A stretch of 64,000 nt of DNA from Nitrosomonadales bacterium (GTDB lineage Bacteria > Pseudomonadota > Gammaproteobacteria > Burkholderiales > Gallionellaceae): NCBI GenBank assembly GCA_016177795.1, contig JACOUM010000010.1:217059-281058 (forward strand), read 5' to 3'. A program made the translations under genes and the position numbers. The notes under the pieces were generated by a model that saw nothing but the letters and a program-made list of their open reading frames with translations, was not told the DNA's origin and ran no database searches. Positions 8,722 through 17,798 of the stretch are shown here, piece by piece. Position 1 is the first letter of the stretch, and every line of letters begins with the position of its first letter.

Positions 8722-9375
8722 CTATCGAATTTCTGCTGCCCCCCATTCTGCGACACCATCCCGCAAATGCGCAGACTTGAAACCCTCCTTGCGCAGCAGT
8801 TCTACTGCATCTATCGCCATCAGACAATAGGGGCCACGGCAGTAAGCAACGATGGGTCTATCCTTTGGTAGTTCCGCAAGCCGCTGGCGCAGTTCGTCGA
8901 TTGGGATGGAGCGAGCGAATGGAAGGTGTGTCGCCAGATACTCATCGGTTGGGCGCACGTCCAGCACGACCACCTCCCCCCGGCGTGCCATTTTCATCAG
9001 CATTTCACGATCATTGGGCACCAGATCGTTCGGTTGTGCAGCAATTTTCTGCAATTCCATCTGCAATTCAATCAAATGACTTTCTGCCAGAGAATGGATA
9101 TGCACCCATAAGTCGGCGACCGCCTTGTCGGCCAGACGGTAGATAATGTTTTTACCTTGCCGCTCGGTTTCAACCAGATGGGCGCCACGCAACTCTCGCA
9201 GATGTGCACTGGCCAGTTTCATGCTGATGGAAGCCTCATGCGCAAGCGCTTCCACTGTCTTCTCACCCTGACAAAGCAACTCAATCAACTCCAGCCGCTT
9301 GGGGCTTGAGAATACCTTGCCAATCCGCGCTACCTGCTCATAAAGCAGATCTTTGATCTTGCGTGCGTTTTTCAT
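8722..9375 (-). CDS. ArsR-family regulator with C-terminal rhodanese domain
   Basis: Residues 1-100 form a winged helix-turn-helix of the ArsR type (FSSPKRLELIELLCQGEKTV, ISMKLASAHLRELRGAHLV, RQGKNIIYRLAD). Residues 125-217 are a rhodanese domain with VVLDVRPTDEYLATHLPFA and the active-site loop YCRGPYC, whose first cysteine would carry persulfide. The combination points to a repressor that senses reactive sulfur. It is divergent from the DsrE and SQR-like genes, which are the likely targets. I chose the ATG at 9375 (MKNARKIKDL); the frame extends 16 codons further to an ATG at 9423 but that part covers the promoter region. Confidence 0.88.
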   Translation of the reverse strand: MKNARKIKDLLYEQVARIGKVFSSPKRLELIELLCQGEKTVEALAHEASISMKLASAHLRELRGAHLVETERQGKNIIYRLADKAVADLWVHIHSLAESHLIELQMELQKIAAQPNDLVPNDREMLMKMARRGEVVVLDVRPTDEYLATHLPFARSIPIDELRQRLAELPKDRPIVAYCRGPYCLMAIDAVELLRKEGFKSAHLRDGVAEWGAAEIR

Positions 9376-9438
9376 CGTAACAATCCGGTAATCGTTTGAT
9401 TGCGGATTATAGCAACAAACCATCTATCAATGATTCTG

Positions 9439-9491
9439 TTGACAATGTGTGCAGACATTGCTCTAATCACTCCAACAACAATTAGATTGTT
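9439..9491 (+). promoter_or_regulatory. Promoter and palindromic operator of the dsrE-like/SQR-like operon
   Basis: TTGACA at 9439-9444 and TCTAAT at 9462-9467 have a 17-base spacer, a near-consensus sigma-70 promoter. Just downstream, at 9477-9491, AACAATTAGATTGTT is a perfect palindrome around a central base, covering the expected transcription start. A related AACAATC...GATTG arrangement lies at about 9379-9402 in front of the regulator gene. The palindrome is a good candidate site for the divergent ArsR-rhodanese regulator. Confidence 0.65.
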
Positions 9492-9510
9492 ATAACCAGC
9501 GGAGAAAATT

Positions 9511-9861
9511 ATGAAATACCTGATGATCCTGAACGACGCTCCTTATGGGTCGGAGCGCAGCTACAACGGCTTGCGTCTTGCGCGCACGCTGCTCAAGACC
9601 GGCGAGGCGGAGGTCAAGATGTTCCTTGTCGGTGATGCGGCCGCATGCGCCAAGCGCGGACAGAAGGTGCCGCAGGGTTATTACAACATCGGCGACATGC
9701 TGGGCATGGTGGTGCGGAATGGTGGAGAAGTCGGCGTGTGCGGCAGTTGCCTTGACGCGCGCGGCATCGTTGTCGAGGAGATGATCGAAGGCATGTCGCG
9801 CAGCACCATGGATCAACTCACCGCGTGGACGCAGTGGGCTGACAAAGTCATCGTTTTCTAG
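9511..9861 (+). CDS. DsrE/DsrF-like sulfur-trafficking family protein
   Basis: The 116-residue protein matches the DsrE fold: MKYLMILNDAPYGSERSYNG, LARTLLKTGEAEVKMFLVGD, and a conserved cysteine pair in GVCGSCLDARGI. Members of this family carry or transfer sulfane sulfur; others with this compact form are found beside sulfide-oxidising enzymes. A GGAG precedes the ATG by 7 bases. It is followed 10 bases later by the SQR-like flavoprotein, so the two are co-transcribed. The exact sulfur donor and acceptor cannot be told from the sequence. Confidence 0.85.
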   Translation: MKYLMILNDAPYGSERSYNGLRLARTLLKTGEAEVKMFLVGDAAACAKRGQKVPQGYYNIGDMLGMVVRNGGEVGVCGSCLDARGIVVEEMIEGMSRSTMDQLTAWTQWADKVIVF

Positions 9862-9871
9862 GAAGAATGAA

Positions 9872-11023
9872 ATGAGTCGCACGGTACTGGTATTGGGCGC
9901 GGGAATCGGCGGCATTGTCGCCGCCGAAACGTTGCGCAAGCTACTGCCCGCTTCCGATCGAGTGATTGCGGTGGATCGTAGCGGGCAGCATTTTTTTCCG
10001 CCCTCGCTGCTATGGTTGATGGTGGGTGAACGGAAAGCGGAAGAGTTTTCCAGGCCACTGGATCGGTTGCCTCGCTACGGCATCGAGTTTCGCCAAGGCA
10101 ACATTACGCGGATTGATCCTGCCCAACTGGAAGTGGAAATCGATGGGCGATCCCTGCGCGCCGATGCGCTGGTGATTGCGCTGGGTGCGGAGTACGCGCC
10201 GGAAACTATTCCCGGCCTTGCCGAAGCCGGTCTCTGCATTTACACGATGGAAGGCGCGACCGCGATCCGCGATGCGCTGGCACGGTTTTCGGGCGGGCGC
10301 ATTGTCATCCTGACTGCGGCACCGCAATACAAATGTCCGGCCGCACCCTATGAGACCGCGTTGCTGGTAGATAGCTATCTGCACAAGCGCGGCCTGCGCG
10401 AGAAAACGACTATCGAGTTCTTCGCCGCCGAACCGCGACCGATGTTCGTCGCCGGCCCCGAGATGGGCGCCGCCGTGCGCGGCATGGTCGAGGCGCGCGG
10501 TATCGCCTACCATCCCGAGCATCAAGTCAAGGAGGTCGATGCCGCCAACCGCCGCATTTCATTCGCAAACGGCGCGAGTGCTGAGTACGATCTGCTGCTG
10601 TATGTCCCGCCGCATCGTGCCCCTGCACTGGTGCGCGAGGTAGGCTTGACCAACGAAAGCGGCTGGGTTCCGGTTGACCGCCATACGCTGCAAACGCAAT
10701 TCGAGAGCGTCTTCGCCATCGGCGACATCACTACTATTCCGCTCAAGATGGGTCGCCCCCTGCCGAAGGCCGGCGTGTTCGCCCACGGTCAGGCCGAGGT
10801 CGTGGCGCACAACATCGCCCATGCATGGACTGGCGAGGGTACAACGCGCCAATTTACCGGGGAAGGCATGTGCTTCATCGAGACTGGCAGCGGTCGCGCC
10901 GGCATCGGCAAGGGAAATTTCTACGCTGAGCCGACGCCGCAAGTGGAGATGCGCGGACCGAATCGCTTCTGGCACATGGGCAAGATACTCTACGAGAAAT
11001 ACTGGCTGTACCGGCGTTTCTGA
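9872..11023 (+). CDS. SQR-like FAD-dependent oxidoreductase
   Basis: The 383-residue protein has the FAD-binding start VLVLGAGIGGIVAAETLRKL, a central ATG-like motif (ADALVIALGAEY), and the C-terminal FAD contact VFAIGDITTIPL followed by LPKAGVFAHGQAEVVAHNI. This layout fits the sulfide:quinone oxidoreductase and flavocytochrome c sulfide dehydrogenase group. Few cysteines are present: one in PQYKCPAAPYE near residue 153 and one in GEGMCFIETG, so the classical three-cysteine set of type I SQR is incomplete. It lies directly after the dsrE-like gene. Sulfide or polysulfide oxidation to the quinone pool is the likely role; a different electron acceptor is possible. Confidence 0.82.
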   Translation: MSRTVLVLGAGIGGIVAAETLRKLLPASDRVIAVDRSGQHFFPPSLLWLMVGERKAEEFSRPLDRLPRYGIEFRQGNITRIDPAQLEVEIDGRSLRADALVIALGAEYAPETIPGLAEAGLCIYTMEGATAIRDALARFSGGRIVILTAAPQYKCPAAPYETALLVDSYLHKRGLREKTTIEFFAAEPRPMFVAGPEMGAAVRGMVEARGIAYHPEHQVKEVDAANRRISFANGASAEYDLLLYVPPHRAPALVREVGLTNESGWVPVDRHTLQTQFESVFAIGDITTIPLKMGRPLPKAGVFAHGQAEVVAHNIAHAWTGEGTTRQFTGEGMCFIETGSGRAGIGKGNFYAEPTPQVEMRGPNRFWHMGKILYEKYWLYRRF

Positions 11024-11122
11024 AGGGCGCGCGCTCAATAACCAACCACAACATCTTGTAGCGACTAATAGTGTCGGGATGAGAAGCTCAGAATATTCTT
11101 CCAGGCTTAACCAGATTGGTTG

Positions 11123-11869
11123 CTAAACCGGGTTGTCCTGATCGAAGAAGCGGTGCTCCAGGCCGAAGTGCGCCGCCAAGTGTTCCCCCAGTGCCTTTAT
11201 GCCAGGCCGTTCGGTGGCGTGGTGTCCGGCGGCGATGAAAGCGACGCCGCTTTCCTGCGCGAGATGAAAGCTTTGCTCGGAAATTTCTCCGGTGATGTAG
11301 GCATCTGCGCCTTGCGCGATGGCCGCCTCGAAATAGCCTTGCGCACCGCCGCTGCACCATGCCACTTTGCGGATGTTCATGGTGTCATTCCCGATGACCT
11401 GGGGCACGCGCTGCAATCTGCCTCCGATCCATGCGGCGAATTGCGCGAGTGCCTGCGGGTGCGCCAATTCACCGATGCATGCGATGTCCTGTTCGCCGAA
11501 TCTGCCTTGTGTGTCCAATCCCAGCAACTTGCCAAGTTGCGCGTTGTTGCCCAGCTCGGGATGCGCGTCGAGCGGCAGATGATAGGCCAGCAGGCTGACA
11601 TCGTTGCGCAGCAGCTCGGCGATGCGCCGTTTCCTGATGCCGGTTATCGTGGCATCCTCGTTGCGCCAGAAATAGCCGTGGTGTACCAGAATCGCATCTG
11701 CGCCCCAGGCAATCGCCGCATCCAGCACGAACTGTGAAGCCGTCACGCCGGTGGCGATGCGCCGCACTTGCGCGCGCCCTTCCACCTGCAAGCCGTTCGG
11801 ACAGTAGTCCTTGAAAGAACCGGTTTGCAGCAGGCTTGCGCTATAATCGCACAATTCATTGAGCAGCAT
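11123..11869 (-). CDS. NIF3-family dinuclear metal-centre protein
   Basis: The 248-residue product belongs to the NIF3/YbgI family (often labelled GTP cyclohydrolase 1 type 2). It has FKDYCPNGLQVEG, the metal-binding VHHGYFWRN and the late AAGHHATERPGIKALGEHLA with its second histidine pair. Family members form toroidal hexamers with two metals per subunit; the cellular reaction is not settled. AAGGA six bases upstream supports the ATG at 11869 (MLLNELCDYSAS) over the longer open frame. It is divergent from the DegS-like gene, with 40 bases between their starts. Confidence 0.9.
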   Translation of the reverse strand: MLLNELCDYSASLLQTGSFKDYCPNGLQVEGRAQVRRIATGVTASQFVLDAAIAWGADAILVHHGYFWRNEDATITGIRKRRIAELLRNDVSLLAYHLPLDAHPELGNNAQLGKLLGLDTQGRFGEQDIACIGELAHPQALAQFAAWIGGRLQRVPQVIGNDTMNIRKVAWCSGGAQGYFEAAIAQGADAYITGEISEQSFHLAQESGVAFIAAGHHATERPGIKALGEHLAAHFGLEHRFFDQDNPV

Positions 11870-11909
11870 GAGTTTTCCTTCGACATGAAACAGGCAAACC
11901 AATCATACC

Positions 11910-13061
11910 ATGCGTAAATACTGGCTATTATTTACCCAAGCGGTCACCGTTGTGCTGGCGCTGCTGTTCATCGTGCAGACGCTCAGGCCGGAATTGCTGC
12001 CGAATGCGGCGCGCAGCGGCGTGGTTACCCTGCATGAAATCGCGCTGCCGGCAGCGGACAGTAGAATTCCGGTGACCGGATTGAGCGCTGCCGCGCAAAA
12101 GGCCATGCCGGCCGTGGTGAATATCTATACCAGCACCGTCATCAAGACGCCGATCCACCCCTTCATGGAAGACCCGCGCTTCCGTTTTTTCTTCGGTGAT
12201 CCGCAGGACAGCGAGCCGCAAAGCAGTTACAGCCTGGGTTCCGGTGTGATCGTCAGTCCCGATGGCTACATCTTGACCAATTATCATGTGATTGACGCCG
12301 ACCAGATCGAAGTCGCGCTGGCGGATGGCCGCAAGACCAGGGCGCATGTTATCGGTTCCGATCCGGAAACCGATCTTGCCGTTATCAAGATCGACCTGCC
12401 CGGCGAACTTCCCGCCATTACCTTTGGCCGCCCGGAGCGGGCGCAGGTCGGCGATCTGGTGCTTGCCATCGGCAACCCTTTCGGCGTAGGGCAGACCGTC
12501 ACGATGGGCATCATCAGTGCGCTCAAGCGCGATCATCTGGGGCTGAATACTTTCGAGAATTTCATCCAGACCGATGCCGCGATCAACCCCGGCAATTCCG
12601 GTGGCGCGCTGGTGGATGTAAACGGCTATCTGATTGGCATCAACAGCGCGATTTATTCGCCGAATGGCGGTTCGCTCGGCATCGGTTTTGCCATTTCCGC
12701 CAATACCGCGAAAAAAACCATGGTGCAAATCATCCAGACTGGTTCCGTGACGCGCGGCTGGATCGGCGCGGGGGTTCAGGAGCTCACGCCTGAACTGGCC
12801 GAGTCATTCAAGCTGGGCAGCACCGAAGGCCTGCTGATTACCGAAGTGACGCCCAATGGTCCGTCGGAGAAAGCGGGTGTGAAGACCGGCGATATTCTGA
12901 TCGCGATAGACGACTGGGTTGTTGCCGACTGGAATGTCATGCTGGAAACCGTGACCAACCTGCCGCCCGGCAAGGTTGTCACGCTCAAGGTGTTGCGCAA
13001 CGGTGCGGCAATGAGCCTGCCGGTGAAAATCGGCAAACGCCCCAAACCCGCGGCGCAATAG
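11910..13061 (+). CDS. degS: DegS/AlgW-like membrane-anchored serine protease
   Basis: The 383-residue protein has one N-terminal membrane segment (residues 5-22) followed by a periplasmic trypsin-like domain and a single PDZ domain. The catalytic triad is visible: His in TNYHVIDAD, Asp in ETDLAVIKID and Ser in NPGNSGGALVD. The PDZ part includes GLLITEVTPNGPSEKAGVKTGD. One PDZ plus an anchor is the DegS layout, which in other Proteobacteria cleaves the anti-sigma factor RseA to release sigma-E; soluble DegP-like proteases have two PDZ domains and a cleaved signal. No rse genes are nearby. Confidence 0.9.
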   Translation: MRKYWLLFTQAVTVVLALLFIVQTLRPELLPNAARSGVVTLHEIALPAADSRIPVTGLSAAAQKAMPAVVNIYTSTVIKTPIHPFMEDPRFRFFFGDPQDSEPQSSYSLGSGVIVSPDGYILTNYHVIDADQIEVALADGRKTRAHVIGSDPETDLAVIKIDLPGELPAITFGRPERAQVGDLVLAIGNPFGVGQTVTMGIISALKRDHLGLNTFENFIQTDAAINPGNSGGALVDVNGYLIGINSAIYSPNGGSLGIGFAISANTAKKTMVQIIQTGSVTRGWIGAGVQELTPELAESFKLGSTEGLLITEVTPNGPSEKAGVKTGDILIAIDDWVVADWNVMLETVTNLPPGKVVTLKVLRNGAAMSLPVKIGKRPKPAAQ

Positions 13062-13075
13062 TGCGCCGGCTTGCG

Positions 13076-13816
13076 TTAGCGGGAGTCGGCTTGCGCTGCC
13101 TTTTTTGTGCCCATCCAGCTGGCAACCACGACCCCCGCTTCATAGAGCAGCCACATGGGAATTGCCAGCATGAATTGCGACACCACGTCCGGCGGGGTGA
13201 AGATCGCCCCGACCACGAACGCGCCAACTACCACGTAAGGGCGGATTTCGCGCAGCTTTTCGATTGAAACCATGCCGATCCGCACCAGTATCACTACCGC
13301 CACCGGCACTTGGAAGGTCATGCCGAACGCCATGAACATGCCGAGTGCGAAACTGAGGTATTCGTTGATATCGGTCATTACCGCCACGCCCTGCGGCGCG
13401 ATGCCGGTAATGAAGCCGAAGACAAGCGGGAATACGGCAAAGTAGGCAAAGGCCATGCCGGAGAAAAACAACAGCGTGCTGGCAATGATGAGCGGCAACA
13501 CCAGCCGCTTCTCATGCGCGTACAGGCCGGGTGCCACGAACCGCCAGATTTGCCACAGCGTGTAGGGCAGGGTAATCAGGAATGCGGCCATCATTGCCAC
13601 TTTGACCGGCACGAAGAATGGCGTAGTCACGCCGGTAGCGATCATTTGCCCGCCCTTGGGCAGCTTCGCCAGCAGCGGTTGCGCCAGCAGGGTGTAAAGG
13701 TCTGGAGCCCAGGGGAACAGGCAAATGAAAGCCAGCAACAGCGCAATCACCAGATGCAGCAGGCGCGTGCGTAATTCGATCAGGTGCGCGATCAGGTTTT
13801 CACTGGTGCCCATCAA
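13076..13816 (-). CDS. tatC: Sec-independent protein translocase TatC
   Basis: TatC is the twin-arginine signal receptor of the Tat pathway. The 246-residue protein has six hydrophobic segments and the conserved N-terminal LIAHLIELRTRLLH, and the AHEKRLVLPLIIAS loop. Its ATG overlaps the tatB stop by four bases (ATGA), so translation is coupled. It is the last gene of the his-hit-tat run. Confidence 0.97.
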   Translation of the reverse strand: MMGTSENLIAHLIELRTRLLHLVIALLLAFICLFPWAPDLYTLLAQPLLAKLPKGGQMIATGVTTPFFVPVKVAMMAAFLITLPYTLWQIWRFVAPGLYAHEKRLVLPLIIASTLLFFSGMAFAYFAVFPLVFGFITGIAPQGVAVMTDINEYLSFALGMFMAFGMTFQVPVAVVILVRIGMVSIEKLREIRPYVVVGAFVVGAIFTPPDVVSQFMLAIPMWLLYEAGVVVASWMGTKKAAQADSR

Positions 13817-14169
13817 ACTGGTTTGCCTGGTGTGTCAGGGGTTTGTGCAGCGGATGGGCTCGGTTCGTCCGGTGCGGCAGGAGGGGTGCCGTATTGCGCC
13901 TGCAATATCTTCTGTTCTGCTGTCAGCACGGCCTCGCGCGTGGATTGTCCAATGGCCGAGATATTTTCCCTGATGCTGGCTTGCAGTTGGCGTGCTTCAT
14001 GAATGGCCAGATCGTTGCTGATGTCGTTTTTGACGTTTTGCACGTAGCGTTGTATCCGTCCCCACAAATGCCCTGCGGTACGCGCCACCTTCGGCAGCCG
14101 CTCCGGGCCGATGACCACCAGCGCCACCAGCATAACGATTAGCAGTTCCGAGAACGCGATATCAAACAT
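13813..14169 (-). CDS. tatB: Sec-independent protein translocase TatB
   Basis: The 118-residue protein starts [21 protein letters not shown] with the conserved membrane helix, then [20 protein letters not shown] and an amphipathic helix, ending in a Pro-rich tail. TatB works with TatC in the Tat receptor complex. It overlaps tatA by eight bases. Confidence 0.96.
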   Translation of the reverse strand: MFDIAFSELLIVMLVALVVIGPERLPKVARTAGHLWGRIQRYVQNVKNDISNDLAIHEARQLQASIRENISAIGQSTREAVLTAEQKILQAQYGTPPAAPDEPSPSAAQTPDTPGKPV

Positions 14170-14395
14170 GTGTGTTTGATTTGTCTTCTTTCACCTGCGT
14201 TTTGGATGACACCTCGCCTTCAATGGTCTGTCCATTCTGCGGTGCCGGTTTGGATTCGCTGTCGTGCATTGCTTTCTTGAACTCCTTCACTGCTCCGCCC
14301 AGGTCGCTGCCGATGTTGCGCAGTTTTTTGGTGCCGAATATCAATACGACAACCAGCAATACGATCAGCCAGTGCCAGATGCTCAATGAACCCAT
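14162..14395 (-). CDS. tatA: Sec-independent protein translocase TatA
   Basis: The 77-residue product has the short membrane helix [16 protein letters not shown], the hinge and the basic amphipathic helix [20 protein letters not shown], then a charged tail. TatA oligomers form the translocation path for folded proteins. It is the first tat gene and follows the hit gene by 18 bases. Confidence 0.96.
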   Translation of the reverse strand: MGSLSIWHWLIVLLVVVLIFGTKKLRNIGSDLGGAVKEFKKAMHDSESKPAPQNGQTIEGEVSSKTQVKEDKSNTHV

Positions 14396-14413
14396 TTTGG
14401 TTTCCCCTTGAAA

Positions 14414-14761
14414 TTAATTGCGCCGCACCATGGGTGGAATATTGCCGCCGCCAATGACATGAATGTGCAAATGAAATACTTCCTGCCCGCCGCCTTTGCC
14501 GGTGTTGATCACGGTGCGGAAGCCGTTTTCCAGGCCTTGTTCTTTCGCCAGCCTGGGCGCGAGCAACAGCATTCTGCCGAGCAAAACCGTGTGCGCTTCC
14601 CCGGCCTCGGTCAATGAAGCCAGATGCAGCTTCGGGATCATCATGAAATGCACCGGCGCAACCGGGTTGATATCGTGAAACGCCAGCAACTCGTCGTCTT
14701 CGTATACCTTGCGGCAGGGAATTTCACCGCGTGCGATTTTGCAAAAAATACAGTCACCCAT
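14414..14761 (-). CDS. HIT-family (histidine triad) nucleotide-binding protein
   Basis: The 115-residue protein has the HinT layout: DCIFCKIARGEIPCRKVYED at the N terminus and the histidine triad FHLHIHVIGGG near the C terminus. HinT-type proteins hydrolyse purine phosphoramidates such as adenylylated lysine. Its position between hisE and tatA is a common betaproteobacterial order. Confidence 0.95.
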   Translation of the reverse strand: MGDCIFCKIARGEIPCRKVYEDDELLAFHDINPVAPVHFMMIPKLHLASLTEAGEAHTVLLGRMLLLAPRLAKEQGLENGFRTVINTGKGGGQEVFHLHIHVIGGGNIPPMVRRN

Positions 14762-14763
14762 GG

Positions 14764-15102
14764 TCAGTCCTTGCTTCGACCTTCCTTTTCAGCTATTCCG
14801 GACAAACCCTCGCGGCGCGCCAGCTCGTTCAGCACATCATCCGCGCTCAAGCCATGTTTTGCCAGCAGCACCATGCAATGAAACCACAAATCGGCGGTTT
14901 CATATACCAAGTGGGTTTTGTCGCCGCCTTTGGCCGCCAGAATCAATTCCGTCGCTTCCTCGCCGATTTTCTTCAGGATGGCGTCTTCACCCTTGCTGAG
15001 TAGCTTGGCGACATAAGAGCTTTCCGGCGACGCCTGCTTGCGCGCCTCCAGCGTTTCCGTCAGTCTCTGTAAAATACCCCGATTCATTTTTTCTGAACTC
15101 AT
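14764..15102 (-). CDS. hisE: Phosphoribosyl-ATP diphosphatase
   Basis: HisE removes pyrophosphate from phosphoribosyl-ATP, the second step of histidine synthesis. The 112-residue protein has the all-helical signature [20 protein letters not shown] then [10 protein letters not shown] and [12 protein letters not shown]. It overlaps hisI by four bases, and hisI is a separate gene rather than fused. Confidence 0.96.
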   Translation of the reverse strand: MSSEKMNRGILQRLTETLEARKQASPESSYVAKLLSKGEDAILKKIGEEATELILAAKGGDKTHLVYETADLWFHCMVLLAKHGLSADDVLNELARREGLSGIAEKEGRSKD

Positions 15103-15488
15103 TTTTTGTAAATTTCCCCGGGAGATTTCAGTACCTCATCCGTTTCCACCCACTGTCCTTTTTCCAGCCGGCGGTAGAAACAGCTTGCGCGCCCGGTGTG
15201 GCAGGCGATGCCGCCTTGTTGTTCGACCTGCAGCAGAATCACATCGCCGTCGCAATCCAGCCGGATTTCCTTCACTTTCTGGATATGCCCGGACTCCTCG
15301 CCCTTGTGCCACAGTTTCTTGCGCGAACGCGACCAATATACCGCTTCGCCCTTCTGCCATGTCAGCTTCAGGGCATCGTGATCCATCCATGCCACCATCA
15401 GCACCCGCCCGGTCGCGGCGTCCTGTGCGACAACCGGCACCAGACCGTCTTCTGACCAGTTTACCTTGTTTAACCATGTCTCAATCAT
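15099..15488 (-). CDS. hisI: Phosphoribosyl-AMP cyclohydrolase
   Basis: HisI opens the purine ring of phosphoribosyl-AMP. The 129-residue protein carries [16 protein letters not shown] [40 protein letters not shown], the metal-binding [10 protein letters not shown] and the two cysteines of [14 protein letters not shown]. It overlaps both hisF and hisE by four bases. Confidence 0.96.
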   Translation of the reverse strand: MIETWLNKVNWSEDGLVPVVAQDAATGRVLMVAWMDHDALKLTWQKGEAVYWSRSRKKLWHKGEESGHIQKVKEIRLDCDGDVILLQVEQQGGIACHTGRASCFYRRLEKGQWVETDEVLKSPGEIYKK

Positions 15489-16243
15489 AGTCGCACCTCA
15501 ATGCCTTGCTCAGCCATAAACTGCTTGGCCTGCTGCACGGTATATTCGCCAAAATGGAAAATGCTGGCCGCCAGCACCGCATCGGCCCCGCCGAGTTTTA
15601 CACCATCGGCCAGGTGTTGCAGGTTGCCCGCGCCGCCGCTGGCAATCACCGGGATTTCCAGCGCGTCGGTTACCGCGCGCGTCAGCGCCAGATCGAAGCC
15701 GTTCTTCTGCCCGTCCCGGTCCATGCTGGTCAGCAGGATTTCGCCCGCGCCCAAGCCCTGCATCTTTTTCGCCCATTCCACCGCATCCAGTCCGGTGGCC
15801 TTGCGTCCGCCGTGAGTGAACACTTCCCAGCGGTTCGCTCCGGTCTGCTTCGCGTCGATCGCCACCACGATGCACTGCGAACCGTAACGCCCGGCGGCGT
15901 CTGCAACCAGTTGCGGATTCAGCACGGCGGAGGTGTTGATGCTGACCTTGTCCGCGCCGGCATTCAGCAGGTTGCGCACATCACCGACCTCGCGCACCCC
16001 GCCGCCGACGGTCAGCGGAATGAATACCTGCGAAGCGACCTGTTCGATGATGCGGAAGATGATACCCCGGTCGTCCGAGCTGGCGGTAATGTCAAGGAAA
16101 GTCAGTTCATCCGCGCCCTGTTCGTCATAGCGGCGCGCGATTTCCACCGGGTCGCCGGCGTCGCGCAGTTCGACAAAACTGACGCCCTTGACCACGCGCC
16201 CGGCGGTGACATCGAGACAGGGAATAATTCTTTTGGCGAGCAT
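15485..16243 (-). CDS. hisF: Imidazole glycerol phosphate synthase, cyclase subunit
   Basis: HisF is the TIM-barrel partner of HisH and forms imidazole glycerol phosphate and AICAR. The 252-residue protein has the catalytic Asp in [16 protein letters not shown], the second in [10 protein letters not shown], and phosphate loops TVGGGVREV and [10 protein letters not shown]. It follows hisA by six bases. Confidence 0.97.
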   Translation of the reverse strand: MLAKRIIPCLDVTAGRVVKGVSFVELRDAGDPVEIARRYDEQGADELTFLDITASSDDRGIIFRIIEQVASQVFIPLTVGGGVREVGDVRNLLNAGADKVSINTSAVLNPQLVADAAGRYGSQCIVVAIDAKQTGANRWEVFTHGGRKATGLDAVEWAKKMQGLGAGEILLTSMDRDGQKNGFDLALTRAVTDALEIPVIASGGAGNLQHLADGVKLGGADAVLAASIFHFGEYTVQQAKQFMAEQGIEVRL

Positions 16244-16249
16244 CCGTGC

Positions 16250-17014
16250 TTAACCGGGAAATGACAGTTTGATCGGGGTCAGTTCGTCTGCCAGCGCCTG
16301 CGCGGCGCGCAAATCCAGCGTGCCTTCGTAGATCGCACGTCCGGTGATCGCGCCGGTAATGCCTTCCTGATACACCGCACACAAGGCGCGCACATCGTCC
16401 AGGTTGCTGATGCCGCCGCTGGCGATCACCGGCACATGCAGCGGACTGGCCAGTTCGACGGTAGCCGGGATGTTCACGCCGGACATCATGCCGTCGCGCC
16501 CGATGTCGGTGTAAATGATCGCTTCCACGCCATAACTTTCAAAACGTTTGGCCAGATCGGCCGCATCGTGCCCGGTCAGTTTCGACCAGCCATCCACCGC
16601 CACCTTGCCGCCCTTGGCGTCCAGCCCGACCATGATGTGTCCGGGAAAGGCATCGCAGGCCTCGTGCAAAAATCCCGGCACCTTGACTGCCGCCGTGCCG
16701 ATGATGATGTAGGTCACGCCGATGTCGAGGTAGCGTTCGATGGTCTCCAGGTCGCGAATGCCGCCGCCCAGTTGCACCGGCACATCGCTGCCGTCCATCG
16801 CTTCGATGATGCTGCGCACCGCCGCCTCGTTCTTCGGCTTGCCGGCAAACGCGCCGTTCAGGTCCACCAGATGCAGGCGGCGCGCGCCTTGCTCCAGCCA
16901 ATGCCGCGCCATCGCGGCGGGATCTTCGGAAAACACCGTGGCATCTTCCATCACGCCCTGTTTGAGGCGCACACAATGACCGTCTTTCAAATCAATCGCG
17001 GGAATAATCAGCAT
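16250..17014 (-). CDS. hisA: Phosphoribosylformimino-5-aminoimidazole carboxamide ribotide isomerase
   Basis: HisA isomerises ProFAR to PRFAR, the substrate of HisF-HisH. The 254-residue TIM barrel has [19 protein letters not shown] with the first catalytic Asp, [17 protein letters not shown], and [14 protein letters not shown] with the second. It starts 10 bases after the hisH stop. Confidence 0.97.
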   Translation of the reverse strand: MLIIPAIDLKDGHCVRLKQGVMEDATVFSEDPAAMARHWLEQGARRLHLVDLNGAFAGKPKNEAAVRSIIEAMDGSDVPVQLGGGIRDLETIERYLDIGVTYIIIGTAAVKVPGFLHEACDAFPGHIMVGLDAKGGKVAVDGWSKLTGHDAADLAKRFESYGVEAIIYTDIGRDGMMSGVNIPATVELASPLHVPVIASGGISNLDDVRALCAVYQEGITGAITGRAIYEGTLDLRAAQALADELTPIKLSFPG

Positions 17015-17024
17015 GGCAGTACGT

Positions 17025-17792
17025 TTAAGGGTTCCATTGCATAAAGTTTTGCAGCAGTTTCAGCCCTGCTGTTTGGCTTTTTTCCGGGTGAAATTGCACC
17101 GCAAACAGATTGTCCTGCGCCACCGCGCAGGTGAAAGGCTGCGGATAGTCGCTGGTCGCCTGCACCAGCGCCGCATCCTGCGGGCACACGTAATAGCTGT
17201 GCACGAAGTAGAAGTGCGCGTCCTGCGGAATACCTGCCCACAGCGGGTGTTCGAGCGCGTTCCCTCTCCCCAACCCTCTGATGGAACCACTAGCCATTCG
17301 ACTAAGCCCGCCAGCGGGCAAGTCGCTGGTTATCCCGGAGGGCGAGGGAGCAACCGTCGCATCTCCTTGCGTGAATGCGGATTGTTCGATCCTCCGCACC
17401 TGGTTCCAGCCCATGTGCGGCACCTTGAGCCGGTTGCCCTGCGCGTCTTTCAGGTCGGAGGCGAAGCGCACCACCTCGCCGCGCAACACGCCCAGCCCCG
17501 CCACATTGCCCTCGGTGCTGTGTTCGAACAGCATTTGCAGGCCGATGCAGATGCCGAGAAAAGGCTTGTCACGCGCGGCTCCCAGCACGGCATTGCGCAG
17601 GCCGCGCATTTCCAGCTCGCGCATGCAGTCCGGCATCGCGCCCTGCCCAGGGAATACCACGCGCCCGGCATTCGCAATCACCCCGGCATCGTCGCTCACG
17701 GCGACTTCGGCATCGGGAGCCACCTTGCGCAGGGCCTGTTCGACCGAACGCAGGTTGCCCATCCCGTAATCTACAACGGCAACATCGACCAT
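17025..17792 (-). CDS. hisH: Imidazole glycerol phosphate synthase, glutaminase subunit, with internal repeat-encoded insert
   Basis: HisH supplies ammonia to HisF. The catalytic Cys is in [14 protein letters not shown] and the His-Glu pair in [24 protein letters not shown] is also present. At 255 residues it is about 40 longer than usual. The extra part (after [11 protein letters not shown] and before [19 protein letters not shown], about residues 148-180) is encoded by a CCCTC-type palindromic repeat and lies in a loop between core strands. The reading frame is intact and all catalytic residues survive, so it is probably functional. It is followed by hisA and preceded by hisB. Confidence 0.95.
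   Translation of the reverse strand: MVDVAVVDYGMGNLRSVEQALRKVAPDAEVAVSDDAGVIANAGRVVFPGQGAMPDCMRELEMRGLRNAVLGAARDKPFLGICIGLQMLFEHSTEGNVAGLGVLRGEVVRFASDLKDAQGNRLKVPHMGWNQVRRIEQSAFTQGDATVAPSPSGITSDLPAGGLSRMASGSIRGLGRGNALEHPLWAGIPQDAHFYFVHSYYVCPQDAALVQATSDYPQPFTCAVAQDNLFAVQFHPEKSQTAGLKLLQNFMQWNP
17261..17352. repeat. CCCTCACC-type palindromic repeat, copy 2, inside hisH
   Basis: The ends TCCCTCTCCCCAACCCTC and GGAGGGCGAGGGA are inverted copies of one another, with an inner palindrome GCCCGCCAGCGGGC. It is 92 bases, open in the hisH frame and encodes the peptide beginning [15 protein letters not shown]. It is longer than the other copies. Confidence 0.7.
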
Positions 17793-17798
17793 TTCAGC

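Noticed and set aside
11825..11847. TTGCAG/TATAAT promoter for the DegS-like gene
   Set aside because: The TATAAT is perfect but the spacer is only 11 bases, so the two boxes cannot act together; a promoter here is possible but not supported.
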